A DNA stretch of 64,000 bases from JAAXVQ01 sp964604705 (GTDB taxonomy: Bacteria; Oederibacteriota; JAAXVQ01): positions 8,076-72,075 of the forward strand of contig CAZSAP010000016.1 of the NCBI GenBank assembly GCA_964604705.1, written 5' to 3'. The notes under the pieces are model-generated. The model had not been told where the DNA came from and did not search any database. It saw only the letters and a program-made list of their open reading frames with translations. Positions 17,375-25,246 of the stretch are shown piece by piece. The translations under genes and the position numbers were made by a program. Position 1 is the stretch's first letter; each line of letters opens with the position of its first letter.

Positions 17375-17501
17375 AGGCCCTCGTCAGAATGCATCAAAAT
17401 AGACAGCGCTCTGATTATCAACTATTTGCCCCTAAGTTTCAAGGTGGGGATTGGCCCGAGGGAGCTATGAAAGTGTGGCAGAACGGTTTAAGGCGAGGTA
17501 T

Positions 17502-18386
17502 CTATTTTTTAGCCAGTTGGATATCGCCGTTGCTGGTTTGCAGGGTCAACGCGATGCCCGAATCACGTCCGACAGTTCCTTTGAGACACGTTTCTTCGGA
17601 AGCTTGGGTGGAGGTTAAAGGAAAGGCGGTGGTTACCGCACCGTTGCTTGTTTCTGCACTGAATTTAAAGGCCAGAGAGGTAGGTAGGGTTAGGCACATA
17701 TCACCGCAGGACGTGGTTAAAACATGCTTGCCTTTGGCCGGAGTTCCGGAAAAGGTTACCTTCCCGTTGGAGGTTTCAACGGAAAGCAAAACGTGGTCAG
17801 CGACGATGTCGACATCCGCGTTGGACGTTTTAATCGTAAGGGCATCCTTACCGCCCTGAACATGAACCTCACCATTGGAGGTCAGCAGGGATAAACGGCC
17901 CGTGGTACCGGAGGCGGTTATCTCTGCGTTGGACGTTTCAGCGAGCACATCGCCTAAGGCACCATTGAGCGTTATGACATCATTGCTGGTGTGCAGTTGC
18001 AGTTGGGTTTTGACAGGAACCCAGAGCTTGACCATGGCTCCGCTGTTCGGAACATCGCGCTGATCGGTTCGTTGTGCGCGAATAACCAGACGTGACCCTT
18101 GCGGACGCAGGGTCACGTCAATGTTTTTTAGATCTTGGCGCGCCTCTTCTTGGGTAGCCCCCGCGCCGCGCTTGATTATCTCGACCCGGATATTTTTTTC
18201 CAATGTAGCCTGAGTTTCGATATACCCGTTGAATGCGTCGACTTGAATTTGAGAGACTGGTGCATTAAAGGTTTCGGAGAGCAATTCATCGGCGGTAACG
18301 ATGGACCCTGAAAATTCCAGTGCGCTACCTGCTGACGGTAAAAAACAAAACAAAGATGCAGTCGCGATAAATACAAAACGGTTCAT
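17502..18386 (-). CDS. Exported DUF4097-like beta-repeat protein
   Basis: 294 residues from ATG 18386 (AGGAGT upstream; GTG 18392 also in frame). Residues 1-22 form a signal peptide (LPSAGSA). The mature chain is a run of short beta repeats, each containing TSN or TSNG (HTSND, ETSNA, LTSNGE, KTSNAD, ETSNGK, TTSCGD, ETSNGA, QTSNGD), eight in all. This is the pattern of DUF4097/adhesin-like right-handed beta-helix proteins. It is divergently transcribed from the repeat-protein operon across a 369-base gap, so they may share control. Function unknown; surface or periplasmic. Confidence 0.7.
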   Translation of the reverse strand: MNRFVFIATASLFCFLPSAGSALEFSGSIVTADELLSETFNAPVSQIQVDAFNGYIETQATLEKNIRVEIIKRGAGATQEEARQDLKNIDVTLRPQGSRLVIRAQRTDQRDVPNSGAMVKLWVPVKTQLQLHTSNDVITLNGALGDVLAETSNAEITASGTTGRLSLLTSNGEVHVQGGKDALTIKTSNADVDIVADHVLLSVETSNGKVTFSGTPAKGKHVLTTSCGDMCLTLPTSLAFKFSAETSNGAVTTAFPLTSTQASEETCLKGTVGRDSGIALTLQTSNGDIQLAKK

Positions 18387-18652
18387 GATCACTCCTAGGT
18401 ATAAGAAGGTGCCTTTCGTATATGTCCCGTTAGACCAACAGTTTGAGTTTTGGTCTTAAAAATGTATAAAAAAATACCCTATGCTGTTAATGCCGATTAT
18501 ATAACACCAAAGGGTTATGTTTTTATTCCTAACAGTATTAAAAAAGATTAGCAAAAAGTGCAACGAAAATAAGCCGATGCGGTCAGATAGCATACGGAAT
18601 TGGGCGGGCTGAAAGCCCAAAGAAGTCAGATAGAAAAAGCCTATATTTAAGG

Positions 18653-18658
18653 TATAAT
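18653..18658 (+). promoter_or_regulatory. Possible -10 box of the surface-fibre operon
   Basis: A perfect TATAAT occurs about 100 bases before the start codon of the 1,686-residue protein. No good -35 box is at the right distance, so an activator or alternative sigma factor may be needed. Transcription from here would begin just before the hairpin-rich leader. Confidence 0.35.
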
Positions 18659-18660
18659 AC

Positions 18661-18730
18661 CAGGTTGCTGGCATAGCTGTGCAACCCCGTGGGTGTACAG
18701 CCGAACCTGGTTCGGCAGTCGCTTCGACTG
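18661..18730 (+). promoter_or_regulatory. Structured 5' leader with three hairpins, unknown class
   Basis: Three hairpins follow one another: GGTTGC/GCAACC (18663-18668 with 18681-18686), GCCGAA/TTCGGC (18700-18705 with 18711-18716) and CAGTCG-CTT-CGACTG (18716-18730). CAGGTT at 18661-18666 can also pair with AACCTG at 18704-18709, which would break hairpins one and two. Two mutually exclusive folds ahead of a highly expressed surface gene suggest a control element. It does not match the riboswitch consensus sequences I know. Confidence 0.4.
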
Positions 18731-18755
18731 AAAGAACCATGAAAGAGGAAGTTTT

Positions 18756-21700
18756 ATGGCCATAACCGTGTTTTTCCATAAACGAGTGATCCCAGTCCTT
18801 GCGTTCTGGGTTGCTCTCTGTGTGAGCCTATCGCCCGTATTGAGTTGGGCCAAGAAAGACCCGGATGAGGTTAACATCCGAGTGAAAAGCGGAGGGCGAA
18901 GCCAGAAGTTGGCCGAGGCAGCAAAAAAAATTGATAACTCAACCAGCGATAGTCAGAAAAAAGTAAATGATATTTCCTTTGAAGAGTCTGGCGTGGGCGG
19001 AATTGAAAAGGTCGACGAGGCCGAAGGAAACGTAAGTTCTTCGATGGGGCGCCGAGTAAACAGCAAAGTAGAAAAAAGCATTGATGCGAACAGCATACAG
19101 AAAAAAATAGACGAGCATACCGATGAAAAAAACATTCAAAAGATGATGGATGAAAAAGCAAACCTTAAAGAGGTCCGTGGAAAAGTAGAAAAAGTTGAAA
19201 AAGATGTGAATACCATTGTGGAAACCTCAGCCTCAAAAGAAGCGCTCGATGAAAAAATTGGGGATAACACGGATAAAGAGAGACTCAAGGAAAAATTTAT
19301 GCCCCAAGTCAATGATGGGATAGACCGCGCCAAAAAAGAATCCGATATAAATAATATCAAAAACGACATTAAGCATCGAGCTGAAGAAGACCGCAACAAA
19401 CATCTGAAAATCGGACGTGATTTTGATTTAGGCAAAGCGGCGTCAGCTCAACAGACCATCATGATGGTCGATCAGCTCAAGACCGACGGGAACATGGATA
19501 ATGAAGTAAACAATGTCGGCGCTGACAAGATCATAGATGAAAGCATGGGCGAGAAAAAAAACAGCGACAAGAAAGATGAAAAAGAGAAGTATATGCAAAA
19601 AGGCAAAGAAGAAACCGCAAAGCACATGAAGGGGTATGGGGAGTCGGCGAAGGAAAAAGGGCAAGAGCGCGGCGCCGAGGCCTTGCATGAGCAAACCGGG
19701 GTGGATGTCGATACCATCAAGTCCCTTGGCCAAGCGGTGGTCAACAGCGGCGTGTCGCCGGATAAAGCCGCCCAAGGTAATTTTGACAAGCTGGGTGATG
19801 CCCAGGCCGGGAATGCTGAAGGGGTAAATGCGAATCAATTTACGGGCGCGAACAGTGGTGCGGGCCAAGGGTCAGGTTCCTCAGGAGGAACCGAAAGTGC
19901 CTCATCCATGGGTCATGCTCAAGCCAATCAGGTGGGGGGGCAATTTCTGGGAAGCGCCTCTTCAGGAAGTACGCCAGGAGGTTCCGCTTATTCTGGAGCC
20001 GGGGGAGCTTCCTCGGAGACACCTTCCATGGGCACAGACGCCGCGGGCGTTTCCGGAGCAAGTCAAGGCAGCAAGGGCAAATCTGGCGAGACAAATAACA
20101 GCGAGAAACAAAGTGCAAGAGGTACAGATCAAGTAGGCGGAAAAGGCAGTGCTACGGCCGGTGGCGTAGGGACGTCTCAGTCGAGAAAGCCAGGAGAGGA
20201 AGGCGGTCAGGCACAGGGCAAGGACCCGAATGCCGGAAAAACCGCAGCGGCTATGAAGGACGCCATGGCCGCTGGTAAAAATGGTGCGAGAGTGTACCGC
20301 CCTAAGGCACAAGGGAGCAAGATCGAAGGTGCCGTGATGAACGATGTCACCATAAAAAACACAGCGGTAAATGCCGCGGTCGGCGTGGGGGCCATTGCGC
20401 ATAGTGATTCGATAAGCATAAAAGGAAGCAAGGTCAAGGGGGCGGTTTTTAATAACGATGCCAATGGAGAGATGCGAATCAATGCGGCCGTAGGCGTGGA
20501 CGCGGAAGCCAATCAAAACAGTGTGGCCTTGCGCAATTCAAGCGTCACCGGCGCGGCCGCCAACCTGCAAAGAAGCAAAAACACGATCAATGCGGCCATT
20601 GGGAGTGCAGTCGAGGCCAACCAAGCCTCCATGAACTTAAAGGAAAGCAATCTCACCGGCGCGGCGGTGAATTTCTCAAGGGCTGAAAATCAGATCAACG
20701 CGGCGATAGGCAAGGATGTCACGGCCAATCAGGGAAGCCTCAGCATGGAAAACAGCAAAGCGGTTGGCGGTGTTGTCAATGCGGCCTTGGGGAGCAACCA
20801 GGTTAATGCGGCAGTGGGTCAGGCGGTCACCACCAACCAAATGTCCACTCAAATGCAGAACAGCAGCCTGACCGGTGTGTCCGCCAACGTTGTTCAGGCG
20901 CAAAACGGCATTAACGTTGGCATGGGCCAGGCCATAACGTCGAACCAAGGCAGCACTCAGTTGAAGAAAAGCGAGGTCAAGGGTGCGGTGGTTAATGCCG
21001 CCATGGCGACGAACATGACCAATGTGGGCATTGGTCAAAATGTAAATTCCAATCAAGCCGCTACGACACTGGATAAAAGCCAATTGCAAGGCGTGGCCGC
21101 GAATCTGGCCGGTGCAACCAACCTGACCAACGTGGGTTTGGGGCAAAATGTTACGGCCAATCAGGCTGCCACCCAGTTGAAAAACAGCCAAGTTCAAGGG
21201 GTGGTGGCAAGCGGAGCCATGGGAACAAACATAACCAATGTTTCGGTTGGGCAGGATGTTAAGTCCAATCAAGCATCAACCCGAATGGAAGACAGTAAGC
21301 TCCAAGGTGCGGCCGTAAATGTGGCGGCGGGAACGAATGTGACCAATGTTGGATTAGGGCAGCGGGTTGAAGCCAACCAGGCATCCACACACATGAAAAA
21401 AAGCGAGATCAAAGGCGTTGCGGCCAACGTGGTGCTGGGCACTGCAGCGGTAACCAATGTCGGCATTGGCCAGGATGTCCAAGCCAACCAAGGCAGCACC
21501 CGTATGGAAAACAGCCAGCTGCAAGGTGTGGCCGTAAATGCGTCAGGGGCAGTCGCGGCAACCAACGTGAGCATAGGCCAAAATGTAAAAGCCAATCAAG
21601 CGTCAACCAATATGACGAACAGTCAATTGCAGGGAGCGGCGGTCAATGTTGCTGCCGGCATGGCTGCTACGAATGTGGGTATTGGACAAAATGTGAGAGC

Positions 21701-23816
21701 CAATCAAGGCGCGACTCACATGGAAAGCAGCAAAGTCAGTGGCGCTGCGGTTAATGCCTCGGGTGGAGCTGTGGTGACCAATGTGGGTGTCGGTCAAAAC
21801 GTAAGGGCGAACCAAGGATCGACGCATCTGGAGAACAGTCAGGTGCAGGGGGCAGCGGTGAATATTGCGGGTGGAGCCGTGGTGACCAACGTGGGAATCG
21901 GTCAGGATGTAAAAGCCAACCAAGGATCGACCCATCTGGAAAACAGCAAGGTGCAGGGTGCGGCCGTAAACGTGGCAGGCGGAGCCGTGGTGACCAATGT
22001 GGGTGTAGGCCAGAACGTGCGGGTCAATCAGGGTTCAACCCACATGGTAAACAGCGAAGTGCAAGGCGCGGCCGTGAACGTGGCTGGGGGTGCCATTGCG
22101 TCCAATGTCGGCATTGGTCAGAACGTAAAAGCCAACCAAGGATCGACCCATTTGGAAAACAGTAAGGTACAAGGTGCGGTGATTAATGCTGCAGGCGGAG
22201 CCATCGCCACCAACGTGGGTATAGGGCAGGATGTGAAGGCCAACCAGGGATCGACCCACATGGAGAACAGCCAGTTGCAGGGTACAGCTGTAAACATTGC
22301 CGGGGGTGCCGGCGCCACCAATGTGGGCTTGGGACAAAATGTGAAAGCCAACCAGGGTTCTACCCACATGGAAAACAGCCAACTCAAGGGGACGGCCGTA
22401 AACGTTGCTGCCGGTGGCGTAGTCAGCAATATTGCGACCGGCCAAAATGTCCGGGCCAACCAAGGCTCCACAAGCTTGGAGAACAGTCGCTTCGAAGGGA
22501 AGGCGGTAAACCTCGCCACGGGTGGTATGGCCACCAACGTTGGGGTCGGAAAAAATGTAAAAGCCAATCAATCCTCGGTGCATGCTGAGACCAGTCACGT
22601 CCAAGGGACCGTGATCAACGGAGCCGGAGCCGGCATGCTCACCAACGTTGCGGTGGGGGACAACGTAAAAGCCAACCAAGCTTCACTGCATGCCGTGAAC
22701 AGTCAAGTCCAGGGAAACGTGACCAACGTGTCCGTAGCGGGAGGCGCCACCAACATAGGCATTGGTTCCAATATCACCGCCAATCAGGCATCGCTGCATG
22801 CGGAAAACAGCGTGGTCAAAGGCAACGTCTCCAACATCGCCGGCGGTGGAGCTGTGACCAACATAGGGATAGGTAAAAATATTGTAGCCAACCAAGGCGC
22901 GACCCATGTTGAGCAAAGTCAGGTAGAGGGAGACATAAACAATCAGGCTCTGTCCGGTGCGGGTACCAATATCGGGATTGGTACGGACGTAAAAGCCAAT
23001 CAAGCCGCGGTGCATGCGGTGAACAGTCAAATCAAAGGCCATGTATCCAATAAGGCCACCGGTGGCGTGGTTAGCAACATCGGTATCGGGGGAAACGTCA
23101 AGGTTAACCAAGCCGCGCTGCATATGGAAAACAGCTCTGTGCATGGGAACGTGGACAACTCCGTCGGCTCAGGGGTGGCTACCAACATTGCCATGGGCAA
23201 AAACGCTGTAGCCAACCAAGGGGCTGTGAAAATGCAAAACAGCCGAGTACGCGGGAACCTGACCAACCGGGCCAATGGGGGGCTTGCTACGAATCTCGCC
23301 ATTGGCAACAATACGCAGGCCAACCAAGCTGCGGTGCATATGCAAAACAGCAATTTAAACGGTACAGTTGTGAACCAAACCGGCGGCGGAGCGCTAACGA
23401 ACCTCGCCATTGGAGGCAACTCAAAGGCCAACCAGGCGGCGGTCAGCATGGAAAACAGCACATTCAACGGAACTATTCAGAACCGTGTGGATGCACCCGT
23501 CGGACTTAATGTGGCCACCGATGGCGGCAAGGCCAATATGGGTGCGGTGCGCGTGGAAAACAGTCAGTTCAGCGGGAATATCACCAATAACGTATCGGGC
23601 AGAAACACCATAAATATTGCCACCGGCGGCGGTGCCGAGGCAAATACGGGTTCGGTGGTAATAAAAAATTCTGGCGGGGGCAACGTAAATAACAATTCGA
23701 GTTCTAAGATAGTAGTAAACAGTGTTGAGGTTTGGGGAAGTGAACATGCGGGGCAGAGCGTCAACGTCCAAGCAGGAGGTGGAACGTCCAATAAAAATTC
23801 TGTAGTGTTTAAATGA
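18756..23816 (+). CDS. Exported fibre-like protein with about 32 Asn/Gln/Gly-rich repeats
   Basis: 1,686 residues; GAAAGAGGAAG precedes the ATG. Signal peptide 1-32 (SPVLSWA). Residues 33-330 are charged and helical, rich in Lys/Glu/Asp. Residues 330-515 are Gly/Ser/Ala-rich. From about 523 to 1640 runs a tandem repeat of about 36 residues whose core is N-V-G-x-G-Q-x-V-x-A-N-Q-G-S-T-x-x-x-N-S-x-x-x-G-x-x-V-N. Regular Asn, Gln and Ser positions recall curlin-type cross-beta repeats, but the unit is longer than CsgA's 19-24 residues. With a CsgG-like channel gene downstream, secretion through the outer membrane and self-assembly at the surface are inferred. A beta-solenoid adhesin is the alternative. 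Confidence 0.75.
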   Translation: MAITVFFHKRVIPVLAFWVALCVSLSPVLSWAKKDPDEVNIRVKSGGRSQKLAEAAKKIDNSTSDSQKKVNDISFEESGVGGIEKVDEAEGNVSSSMGRRVNSKVEKSIDANSIQKKIDEHTDEKNIQKMMDEKANLKEVRGKVEKVEKDVNTIVETSASKEALDEKIGDNTDKERLKEKFMPQVNDGIDRAKKESDINNIKNDIKHRAEEDRNKHLKIGRDFDLGKAASAQQTIMMVDQLKTDGNMDNEVNNVGADKIIDESMGEKKNSDKKDEKEKYMQKGKEETAKHMKGYGESAKEKGQERGAEALHEQTGVDVDTIKSLGQAVVNSGVSPDKAAQGNFDKLGDAQAGNAEGVNANQFTGANSGAGQGSGSSGGTESASSMGHAQANQVGGQFLGSASSGSTPGGSAYSGAGGASSETPSMGTDAAGVSGASQGSKGKSGETNNSEKQSARGTDQVGGKGSATAGGVGTSQSRKPGEEGGQAQGKDPNAGKTAAAMKDAMAAGKNGARVYRPKAQGSKIEGAVMNDVTIKNTAVNAAVGVGAIAHSDSISIKGSKVKGAVFNNDANGEMRINAAVGVDAEANQNSVALRNSSVTGAAANLQRSKNTINAAIGSAVEANQASMNLKESNLTGAAVNFSRAENQINAAIGKDVTANQGSLSMENSKAVGGVVNAALGSNQVNAAVGQAVTTNQMSTQMQNSSLTGVSANVVQAQNGINVGMGQAITSNQGSTQLKKSEVKGAVVNAAMATNMTNVGIGQNVNSNQAATTLDKSQLQGVAANLAGATNLTNVGLGQNVTANQAATQLKNSQVQGVVASGAMGTNITNVSVGQDVKSNQASTRMEDSKLQGAAVNVAAGTNVTNVGLGQRVEANQASTHMKKSEIKGVAANVVLGTAAVTNVGIGQDVQANQGSTRMENSQLQGVAVNASGAVAATNVSIGQNVKANQASTNMTNSQLQGAAVNVAAGMAATNVGIGQNVRANQGATHMESSKVSGAAVNASGGAVVTNVGVGQNVRANQGSTHLENSQVQGAAVNIAGGAVVTNVGIGQDVKANQGSTHLENSKVQGAAVNVAGGAVVTNVGVGQNVRVNQGSTHMVNSEVQGAAVNVAGGAIASNVGIGQNVKANQGSTHLENSKVQGAVINAAGGAIATNVGIGQDVKANQGSTHMENSQLQGTAVNIAGGAGATNVGLGQNVKANQGSTHMENSQLKGTAVNVAAGGVVSNIATGQNVRANQGSTSLENSRFEGKAVNLATGGMATNVGVGKNVKANQSSVHAETSHVQGTVINGAGAGMLTNVAVGDNVKANQASLHAVNSQVQGNVTNVSVAGGATNIGIGSNITANQASLHAENSVVKGNVSNIAGGGAVTNIGIGKNIVANQGATHVEQSQVEGDINNQALSGAGTNIGIGTDVKANQAAVHAVNSQIKGHVSNKATGGVVSNIGIGGNVKVNQAALHMENSSVHGNVDNSVGSGVATNIAMGKNAVANQGAVKMQNSRVRGNLTNRANGGLATNLAIGNNTQANQAAVHMQNSNLNGTVVNQTGGGALTNLAIGGNSKANQAAVSMENSTFNGTIQNRVDAPVGLNVATDGGKANMGAVRVENSQFSGNITNNVSGRNTINIATGGGAEANTGSVVIKNSGGGNVNNNSSSKIVVNSVEVWGSEHAGQSVNVQAGGGTSNKNSVVFK

Positions 23817-23874
23817 AGTTTGGCAGTGACTCTGGTAAAATACCAGACATATTATTTCCCAATTAGGAGGAAAC

Positions 23875-24627
23875 ATGAAAAAAGTGGCTTTGTTAACGGC
23901 AGTAGCGCTGGTGGTCTCAGCTCAGGCCTTTGCGGCCGGTAAGAGCGAAATCTCCAAAGGCGGAGTGGTTGAAAACGAGGCGGAGATGCAAGGCGCCGCA
24001 GTAAACGCAGGTGTAAATGGCGGAAAAGCTAGCATGGGTTCGATTAAGATGTCAGGAACCAGCGTGGGTGGAACCGTTAAAAACAGCAATAAAATTGAGA
24101 ATCAGGTGGTTAATGCGGCTGTTGGGCAGGGCGCGGTGGCCAACACGGGTTCCATTCAATTGAAAAACACAAATGTATCAGCCGGCGGCAAGATTGAGAG
24201 CAGAACAACCATCAAGGAAAATTCCATTAATGCAGCGGTTGGTGAAAATGCCAAGGCGAACCTGGGTTCGGTTGAAGTAAACGGCGGAAATATCAAAGGG
24301 ACAGTATCGAATCAAACGGAATTCAAAGGGCGTGTGATTAACGCAGCCGTGGGTAAAGATTCCAAAGCCAGCATGGGCTCGGTTGAATTGAGCAACAGCA
24401 ATGTTGGCAAGAGTGGTGTTGTAACCAACAAGACAACGATTGGTGATGGTGCTATTAATGCGGCGGTGGAAGGCGGCAAGGCCAGCATGGGTTCGACCGA
24501 GTTAAGCAACACAGACGTGAATGGGACAGTAAGCAACCGAGCAAAAATGGGTGAAAACGGTGCGGCCGTCAATGCAGCCGTGGGCAAAGGCAGCGAAGCC
24601 AGCATGGGTTCAATACAAGCAGAATAA
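23875..24627 (+). CDS. Exported protein with six repeats of the same family (putative minor or major fibre subunit)
   Basis: 250 residues, with a very strong ribosome site (TAGGAGGAAAC) before ATG. Signal peptide 1-20 (SAQAFA). The whole mature chain consists of repeats with the core INAAVGxxAKANxGSVELxxSxVxGxVxN, clearly the same family as the preceding 1,686-residue protein but with longer linkers. It ends on a half repeat, ASMGSIQAE. Size, repeat content and strong translation signal fit a CsgA-like abundant subunit, with the large neighbour as anchor or stalk. An intrinsic terminator follows at once. Role inferred from context. Confidence 0.75.
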   Translation: MKKVALLTAVALVVSAQAFAAGKSEISKGGVVENEAEMQGAAVNAGVNGGKASMGSIKMSGTSVGGTVKNSNKIENQVVNAAVGQGAVANTGSIQLKNTNVSAGGKIESRTTIKENSINAAVGENAKANLGSVEVNGGNIKGTVSNQTEFKGRVINAAVGKDSKASMGSVELSNSNVGKSGVVTNKTTIGDGAINAAVEGGKASMGSTELSNTDVNGTVSNRAKMGENGAAVNAAVGKGSEASMGSIQAE

Positions 24628-24634
24628 GCTTGGT

Positions 24635-24683
24635 GCCATGAGGGGCGCGATGACCAAGAGCGCGCCCCTCATGGCTTGTTTTT
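24635..24683 (+). terminator. Intrinsic terminator inside the fibre operon
   Basis: A perfect 15-bp stem (24635-24649 with 24661-24675, GCCATGAGGGGCGCG and its complement), an 11-base loop, then TTGTTTTT. It separates the two repeat-protein genes from the downstream secretion genes. Confidence 0.85.
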
Positions 24684-24712
24684 AGCAGCAGGTGACCGGT
24701 GGAGGCAAACCG

Positions 24713-25060
24713 ATGAACAACTATATATTAAAATTGACTATCTCCCTACTCGGGGCATGCGGGCTGCTGTATAGTTCTTTGGTATGGGCGGGCGACCAAG
24801 ACGACGACATTGCCAATTTTCTAGATGAGCCGATTTCTGCAGATGACAGTTTGGGAAGCAAAGACAATAACATTAGTTACATTGTATCTACGGCTGTTGG
24901 AAAAGCCAAAAATAAAGCCGCACAAGGATCGGGCACTGCAAAAGATACTAATTCTAAAGTCAATTACAACGACGGAACCGGGGATGTAAACGAGAACAGC
25001 GTGGTGGTGGAAGCAGGCAGCCGCGTGGATAAAGTATACAACATCATTATTGAAAAATAA
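24713..25060 (+). CDS. Small exported protein of the fibre operon
   Basis: 115 residues from ATG 24713, which has GGAGG upstream. Signal peptide 1-26 (YSSLVWAG). The mature part is acidic at first (DQDDDIANFLDEP), then Asn/Gly/Ser-rich (VNYNDGTGDVNENSVVVEAG). That second part resembles one fibre repeat in composition, and it ends in a hydrophobic strand (VYNIIIEK). Between the fibre subunits and the CsgG-like gene, it could be a nucleator, chaperone (CsgE/CsgF-like role) or small subunit as HfaA is in Caulobacter. No direct homology to these is visible. Confidence 0.65.
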   Translation: MNNYILKLTISLLGACGLLYSSLVWAGDQDDDIANFLDEPISADDSLGSKDNNISYIVSTAVGKAKNKAAQGSGTAKDTNSKVNYNDGTGDVNENSVVVEAGSRVDKVYNIIIEK

Positions 25061-25096
25061 TCATAGATCGAGACGTGTGGATGTAACAGGAAAAAA

Positions 25097-25231
25097 GTGA
25101 AACGATTTTGGCAAAAAGTGGTCGAATCCTGTAAGCGAAATTTGCAGTGGTTGAAAAGTACGGGTCCTGGTAAAATGTCGGTTCTTTCAGCAAAACGAAA
25201 AGGGCGTCTTATAGGCGACCCGTGGCCTTAA
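25097..25231 (+). CDS. Possible 44-residue basic peptide gene
   Basis: An open frame of 44 codons starts at GTG 25097, 6 bases after AGGA, and ends TAA at 25231, directly before the AAGAGGAG site of the CsgG-like gene. The product begins MKRFWQKVV and is rich in Lys/Arg, with one Cys. It may be real or a translational coupling leader; codon evidence is too short to decide. Confidence 0.3.
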   Translation: MKRFWQKVVESCKRNLQWLKSTGPGKMSVLSAKRKGRLIGDPWP

Positions 25232-25246
25232 GTGAAAGAGGAGCAT

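Noticed and set aside
18661..18730. Cyclic-di-GMP (GEMM) or cobalamin riboswitch
   Set aside because: The conserved GGGACGCAAAGCC of GEMM-I and the B12 box are absent. It was kept only as an unclassified structured leader.
20310..23600. Regular 108-bp periodicity considered as a CRISPR array or satellite
   Set aside because: The periodicity is in frame inside one long coding sequence with signal peptide and ribosome site; there are no short identical repeats with unique spacers.
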